Part shown: positions 58,501 through 64,000 of the stretch, piece after piece
Layout: each line of letters begins with the position of its first letter
Numbering within the stretch: position 1 is the stretch's first letter
Assembly: GCA_020002185.1 (NCBI GenBank)
Contig: CM034534.1
Span: 18,041,087 to 18,105,086, forward strand
From: Paraescarpia echinospica
Taxonomy: Eukaryota; Annelida; Polychaeta; Sabellida; Siboglinidae
Direction: 5' to 3'
DNA length: 64,000 bases
Notes under the pieces: generated by a model
What the model saw: only the letters and a program-made list of their open reading frames with translations
Database searches by the model: none
Told to the model about the DNA's origin: nothing
Program-made: the position numbers and the translations under genes

Positions 58501-59826
58501 CCTTGTGTTGAGCAGAATGCCCACTTCTCCCTCTGCTGAGTGTTGTAATGTCTAGGGCTCCCACGCCCCTTGTGTTGAGCAGAATGCCTACTCCTCCCTC
58601 TGCTGTATGTTGTAATGTTCTCTAGGGCTCCCATGCCCCTTGTGTTGCGCAGAATGCCCACAACTCCCTCTGCTGTGTGTTGTAATGTTCTCTAGGGCTC
58701 CCATGCCCCTTGTGTTGAGCAGAATGCCTACTCCTCCCTCTGCTGTGTGTTGTAATGTTCTCTAGGGCTCCCATGTCCCTTGTGTTGAGCAGAATGCCTA
58801 CTCCTCCCTCTGCTGTGTGTTGTAATGTTCTCTAGGGCTCCCATGTCCCTTGTGTTGAGCAGAATGCCTACTCCTCCCTCTGCTGTGTGTTGTAATGTTC
58901 TCTAGGGCTCCCGTGCCCCTTGTGTTGAGCAGAATGCCTACTCCTCCCTCTGCTGTGTGTCGTAATGTTCTCTAGGGCTCCCATGCCCCTTGTGTTGAGC
59001 AGAATGCCTACTCCTTCCCTCTGCTGTGTGTTGTAATGTTCTCTAGGGCTCCCACGCCCTTTGTGTTGAGCAGAATGCCTACTCCTCCCTCTGCTGTGTG
59101 TTGTAATGTTCTCTAGGGCTCCCATGCCCCTTGTGTTGCGCAGAATGCCCACACCTCCCTCTGCTGTGTGTTGTAATGTTCTCTAGGGCTCCCATGCCCC
59201 TTGTAGTGCTTGAGCAGAATGCCTACTCCTCCTCTGCTGTGTGTTGTAATGTCTGTGTGTTGTAATGTTCTCTAGGGCTCCCATGTCCCTTGTGTTGAGC
59301 AGAATGCCTACTCCTCCCTGCTGTGTGTTGTAATGTTCTCTAGGGCTCCCATGTCCCTTGTGTTGAGCAGAATGCCTACTCCTCCCTCTGCTGTGTGTTG
59401 TAATGTTCTCTAGGGCTCCCATGTCCCTTGTGTTGAGCAGAATGCCTACTCCTCTCTCTGTTGTGTGTTGTAATGTTCTCTAGGGCTCCCGTGCCCCTTG
59501 TGTTGAGCAGAATGCCCACTCCTCCCTCTGCTGTGTGTCGTAATGTTCTCTAGGACTCCCATGCCCCTTGTGTTGAGCAGAATGCCCACTCCTCCCTCTG
59601 CTTTGTGTTGTAATGTTCTCTAGGGCTCCCGTGCCCCTTGTGTTGAGCAGAATGACCACTCCTCCCTCTGCTATGTGTCGTAATGTTCTCTAGGGCTCCC
59701 GTGCCCCTTGTGTTGAGCAGAATGACCACTCCTCCCTCTGCTGTGTGTCGTAATGTTCTCTAGGGCTCCCGTGCCCCTTGTGTTGAGCAGAATGCCCACT
59801 CCCCCCTCTGCTCTGTCGTAATGTTC
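49535..59826. repeat. 70-bp satellite array, about 147 monomers, with higher-order repeats
   Basis: Monomer: gctcccatgccccttgtgtt, then gagcagaatgcctactcctc, then cctctgctgtgtgttgtaat, then gttctctagg (70 bp; for example tctagggctc at 49761 and 49831). The short 70-aa frames on the - strand come from three monomers (210 bp). Marker monomers (one lacking 1 bp at gctactcc, one lacking 3 bp at aatgtctagg, one extended at gcgcaacaact) recur at fixed spacing, giving a higher-order unit of 2302-2303 bp made of two related halves of 1186 and about 1117 bp. On the - strand the monomer reads GVGILLNTRGMGALENITTH, like the LINE endonuclease beside it. Confidence 0.97.
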
Positions 59827-59849
59827 GTAATTCAACTGTAACGGCCGGC

Positions 59850-61010
59850 GTGGCCGCTGTCGGGGCACCTGCTGTGGCTGCTCCAAATATCGAAGACCCT
59901 CGGTCTCAGAATCACATCTATATGAACTTGCCCAGTGGCTCGCCTCCACCTGCATTGGAAATGGAAACCAATCAGGTCGATAACTGGAAGTTGTGGAAAC
60001 AAATGTGGAAAAACTATCTAATCGTGTCTGGACTCGACACTAAGCCAGACAGATATGTGACGGCACTTCTTCTACACTGTATTGGGAAGCCGCACTACGC
60101 GTTTTCAATGGTATGGATTTGACAGAAGAAGAACGGGTCAAGCCTGCTGAAATCATCAGAAAATTTGACGAACATATCTTGGGCGAAGTAAAAGAATTCT
60201 TTGAAAGGTATAAGTTTAACACCCGAAATCAGGAAAGAGTCGTTTGAACAATTCTACTCAGTGTTGAAAAATCTAGCAAAAACCTGTGGATTTTGCAATT
60301 GTATGCGAGACAAACTGATTGTTGACAGGATAATCCTCGGTGTAAGGAGTGACAAAATTCGCAGCAAACTCATTTCACAATCGCAACTTGATCTACCCAG
60401 AGCAGTAGACATATGCCGGTGCATGCAAGAGGCTGAAGAACAATGCAAAATTCTGAATAAAACAGAAGCAGTGAACCGGGTCGACACCAGATACAGACGC
60501 TATATTGCCAAGTCGACATTCGGTGGAAGAAAATCTGCTAGTCAGCGAAAATGCAAATTCTGCTGCAAAACGCACCCCATAAAGAAAGAACTCTGCCCTG
60601 CATGGGGCAAGACGTGTGATGCATGTAGGGGTCGAAACCATTTCAGAGGCTCCGTGCATTGCCCTAAGACTGTTCACAGTGTACAAGATGGGTTAGACTC
60701 GGATAGCTCCGGTGCTAGATTTGGCGATATCGGGTGCGTCACTGTCGATGTGCACGCACTCTCCTCACAAGATGGTCCCATTTTGTGCAACATGCTGGTC
60801 GAAAAGCAGTCGGTGAAGATGCAGGTTGACTGTGGTTCAACTGTCAACATACTGCCCAAGAAGTACGTGAAGGAGAAAGATATCCGCCCAGAACCAATCA
60901 TTCTGAAGACGTGGAACAATGTGAAGACTGAAGCTCTCGGCAAGTGCCGAGCTAAAACTGTAAATCCTGCTACAGGAGACAAGTTCAATGGACTATGTCA
61001 TAGTGGATGA
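59850..61010 (+). pseudogene. Gypsy gag and protease, two frame changes
   Basis: Three frames cover gag: WKLWKQMWKNYLIVSGLDTK (first), a second frame from about 60115 (PAEIIRKFDEHILGEVKEFF) and a third from 60201 (EQFYSVLKNLAKTC). Cysteine clusters CKFCCKTHPIKKELCPAWGK and TCDACRGRNHFRGSVHC follow. The protease motif reads VDCGSTVNIL, with Cys where most have Thr or Ser after the catalytic Asp. Confidence 0.88.
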
Positions 61011-62204
61011 TGACAAACTGACACCACTACTCAGCCGTAAAGCTGCTGAATGCATGAAGCTCATCACGGTGAACTACGAGAACTTTGAAACTGTATCTTC
61101 AGTCTCCAGCTGTAGAGTTGCTCAAACTCCATGCACTGAAGACTATCCTGAAGTGTTCGACGGTAAACTTGGCTCGCTTCCTGGTTCGTCTCACCCTGGA
61201 ACAAAATGCTGGAACAAAATGCTGAACCGGTTGTGAGACCACCTCGTACCCTACCAGAATCACTGAACAATATCGTGAAAGATGAGCTGGACCGACTAGA
61301 ACACACTGGTGTCATAGTCAAAGTGGACCAACCCACTGATTGGGTGAACCAAATGTCTGTAGCCAAGAAACATTCTGGAGCTCTCAGGATCTGCATTGAT
61401 CCTAGACCTCTCAACCTAGCCCTAAAGCGTGAACACTACAAGCTTCCTGTGCTGGACGACATTCTACCGAAGCTTGTGAATTCCAAGAAATTTGCTGTGT
61501 GTGACTTGCAACAAGGATATCTACTCTGCGAACTGGATGAAGAATCTAGCCTACTGACTACTATCGCAACACCGTTTGGGCAGTATCGTTGGCGACGACT
61601 ACCTTTCGGCTTGAAAGTCAGCAGTGAAATTTTCCAAAAGCGTCTGCAAGAAGCACTGGAAGGGTTAGAGAATGTTCACTGTGTTGCTGATGATATTATC
61701 ATCCATGGATACGATGACTCTGATCTCTGTGTCAAGATCCAGAAGCTGCTCCAAAGATGCAAGAAACATGGGATCAAACTGAACCGTGAGAAATGTCGCT
61801 TCAATGAGAATGAAAGCCAGTTCTTAGGCCATGTTGTCACAGCTGATGGTCTGAAACCTGACCCATCCAAGGTCGAAGCTGTTCTCAAGATGAAGAGTCC
61901 GTGTGACAGGGAAGCTGTGGAGAGGCTAAGAGGTACAGTAACTTACCTGGCGAGATACGTACCCAAGTTGACCGATGTATTCCGTCCCATTGCTGCTCTT
62001 GTACAACGAGATGTTGCCTGGATGTGGGGAGATGCTCAGAAGAAAGCTTTCACAACACTGAAACAATCTTGGCTGAGGCACCCACTCTGGCTTACTTTGA
62101 CACGAGTAAGCAACTGGTCATTCAGTGTGATGCTAGCAACTATGACCTGGGATGTGCACTACTTCAGGAAGGAAGACCAATTGCTTACGCCAGTCATGCT
62201 TTGA
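60988..62204 (+). pseudogene. Gypsy protease tail and reverse transcriptase
   Basis: A frame from 60988 carries the pre-RT segment (DYPEVFDGKLGSLPG). A second, from 61206, carries RT: RICIDPRPLNLALKREHYKL, DLQQGYLLCELDEES, FGLKVSSEIFQ and the catalytic box VADDIIIHG, then FLGHVVTADGLKPDP. The frame is lost in early RNase H near 62050-62100. Confidence 0.92.
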
Positions 62205-63925
62205 CTGACACAGAGACCAGATATGCCATTATAGAGTAAGAGATGCTGGCCGTCGTCTTTGCTCTTGAGAAGTGGCATCAGTTCACCTATGGTCGCCCCA
62301 TCCTTGTCTACAGTGACCCCAGGCCACTAGAGGCAATAACAAAGAAACCTCTAGACAGAGCACCCAAGCGTCTACAGGGCATGCTCCTACGTGCACTTGC
62401 GTATGACATTGATGTCAAGTACTTGGAAGGCAAGAAGATGTCTCTCGCTGACACACTGTCACTTGCCTTCCTGCCAGCTAGAGAGGAACAACCGACCACT
62501 GAGTTCGAAGCTATCCACGCTGTGAACTATCTATCCATGAGAGAAGATGTTGTCCAGGACATTCGTAATGCCACCGAGCAAGATGCCACTCTACAAGTGC
62601 TGACAGCTGTCCTGCAACATAGCTGGCCCGAGAAACCAGATGTGCCGCCACCTGCTGTGCCTTACTACCACTTCAGAGATGAGTTGGCCGTCACTGATGG
62701 ATTGGTGTTCCGCGGCGAAAGACTTGTGATTCCACAATCCATGAGATCACAAATTAAGAAGGATGTTCACCTAGGCCACGTTGGCATTGAAGGATGCCTA
62801 AGAAGAGCAAGGGAGTTGGTGTTCTGGCCTGGCATGAATGCAGAAATCAAAGAGTACATCCAAACGTGTGAAGCCTGTCGTGAGTTCGAACGTTCTCAGA
62901 CTAAGGAAACTCTGATGAGCCATGATGTGCCGGACCGTCCATGGCAGAAGGTCGGTGTCGACCTGTTCTCTTACCAAGGAAAGGACTACCTAGTCACCAC
63001 TGACTACAGATCAAACTTCTGGGAAATAGACTATCTACCAACCACTGGCTCCAAGGCAGTAATCACAAAGCTCAAAGCTCACTTTGCAAGGATGGGAATT
63101 CCGGACACTGTAGTTACTGACAATGGTCCACAACTGGTGTCAGACGAGTTTGCTCATTTCAGTAAGAAATGGGGATTCGAACATGTGACGACATCTCCAC
63201 ACCACAGTCGCTCAAACGGCAAGGTGGAATCATCGGTGAAAGCTGCAAAGAAGATGATCAAGAAAGCACAATGCGCTGGTGATGACCAATATTTAGCACT
63301 GCTGAATATCCGCAACACCCCAACTCAAGGAATGGAGAGTAGTCCTGCACAGAGGCTACTAGGTAGGCGGACGAAAACAATTCTTCCAACAGCTCAAAGT
63401 CTTCTGGAGTCGCGGTCGTTTGTGCAGCAACATGAAACAGATATGCTGAAAAGGACACAACGCCGTCAAGCCAAGTACTATGACAAATCTGCTACAGATC
63501 TCCCACATCTGCATCAAGGTGATACCGTCCGAATGAAGCCGTTCAAGCTTGGAGTCAAGTCATGGAAGAAAGCGAAGGTGGTGAGACGACTGGATAAAAG
63601 GTCCTATGAAGTTGAAGATAGTGAGGGAACAGTGTACAGGCGCAACCGTGTACACCTAAGAAGAACACACGAAACACCACCTCATGTGTTGGTTGAGGAG
63701 TCCATGGATATCCCATCCCAAGATGATCCTCTAATCACTCCAGTTGACCCAATTCGGGCCAACACACCAGTTGAAATTCAGCCGAACGCACCGGTTGAAC
63801 AACAACACCAGAGTGACCAGACAGAACCACACTCTCCGGTACGTCCAACGACACCCAGGAAGTCCGAGAGAATCAACAAGTCCAAGCTACCCAGCAAATA
63901 CAAGGACTATGTTGTATCTAAATGA
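62024..63925 (+). pseudogene. Gypsy RNase H and integrase with one in-frame stop
   Basis: RNase H: VIQCDASNYDLGCALLQ, then a TAA at 62237-62239 directly before EMLAVVFALEKWH, so a single stop splits the domain. The following 560-codon frame has the HHCC finger (HLGHVG, CEACREF), the integrase DD-E residues (GVDLFSY, VVTDNGPQ, NGKVESS) and a C-terminal SH3-like part (GDTVRMKP, KAKVVRRLDKRSYEVE) and ends KYKDYVVSK. Confidence 0.92.
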
Positions 63926-64000
63926 ACAGTTGATAATACTTACATGAACATTGATGAGTGCAGACTTGATTGATGCGGACTCGCATGTATGTTAAATTGT

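Larger units (their letters stand above)
59827..63925 (+). mobile_element. Ty3/Gypsy retrotransposon, broken, no left LTR seen
   Basis: The order is gag, protease, RT, RNase H, integrase. The coding sequence begins within about 25 bp of the last satellite monomer, so the 5' LTR and leader are absent. At least three frame changes and one stop lie in the element, yet the integrase part is intact for 560 codons. No right LTR is evident before base 64000. It differs clearly from the Gypsy copy at 28-32 kb. Confidence 0.93.

Noticed and set aside
50148..59422. Series of 70-96 codon frames in the satellite
   Set aside because: Three 70-bp monomers make 210 bp, so these frames arise mechanically.
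49535..59826. CRISPR-like array
   Set aside because: Monomers are contiguous with no unique spacers, and the DNA is eukaryotic.

Overview
The window is animal (metazoan) nuclear DNA. It has split genes with GT-AG introns, a LYAR orthologue, part of a FAXC-like gene, a C2H2 zinc-finger gene, a tRNA-derived SINE, LINEs, Ty3/Gypsy elements, hAT and pogo transposons, and a very large amount of minisatellite DNA. An invertebrate is likely. Amphioxus would fit the minisatellite load, but nothing in the sequence proves a species.

Layout. 1-1512 holds a broken LINE. 2755-14907 holds six exons of LYAR (+ strand, 5' exon outside the window); every junction keeps phase. One intron appears to use a GC donor. 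The LYAR introns are packed with a 54-bp array, a pogo-type non-autonomous element, two hAT elements with 8-bp target duplications (an inverted relative of one lies at 1628-2355), a long foldback and a 61-bp array that runs up to the last 3' splice site. 16142-20412 is a decayed hAT element with a pogo/Tigger element nested inside it. 20.4-26.5 kb is mostly non-coding, with TA microsatellites, a SINE and a possible upstream exon. 26566-27624 is an intact three-finger C2H2 gene. 28.5-32.5 kb is a Gypsy element on the - strand. 36716-41907 carries the last two exons of a FAXC-like gene (- strand); its intron holds 48-bp and 37-bp arrays and a hAT element. 42-47.3 kb is repeat debris with a 27-bp array. 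47.37-49.53 kb is an antisense LINE. 49.5-59.8 kb is a 70-bp satellite with higher-order structure. 59.8-63.9 kb is a second Gypsy element (+), with no left LTR visible.

The most interesting pattern is that several tandem arrays seem to have grown out of transposon coding sequence. The 70-bp satellite monomer matches the endonuclease segment of the LINE it abuts. The 27-bp array is an in-frame amplification of a nine-codon piece of a hAT transposase whose single-copy version survives at about 40.73 kb. A 36-bp triplicate lies inside the pogo transposase. The host genes supported here are LYAR (nucleolar growth regulator), the FAXC-like gene (GST-fold family) and the unnamed zinc-finger gene; nothing indicates that they work together.
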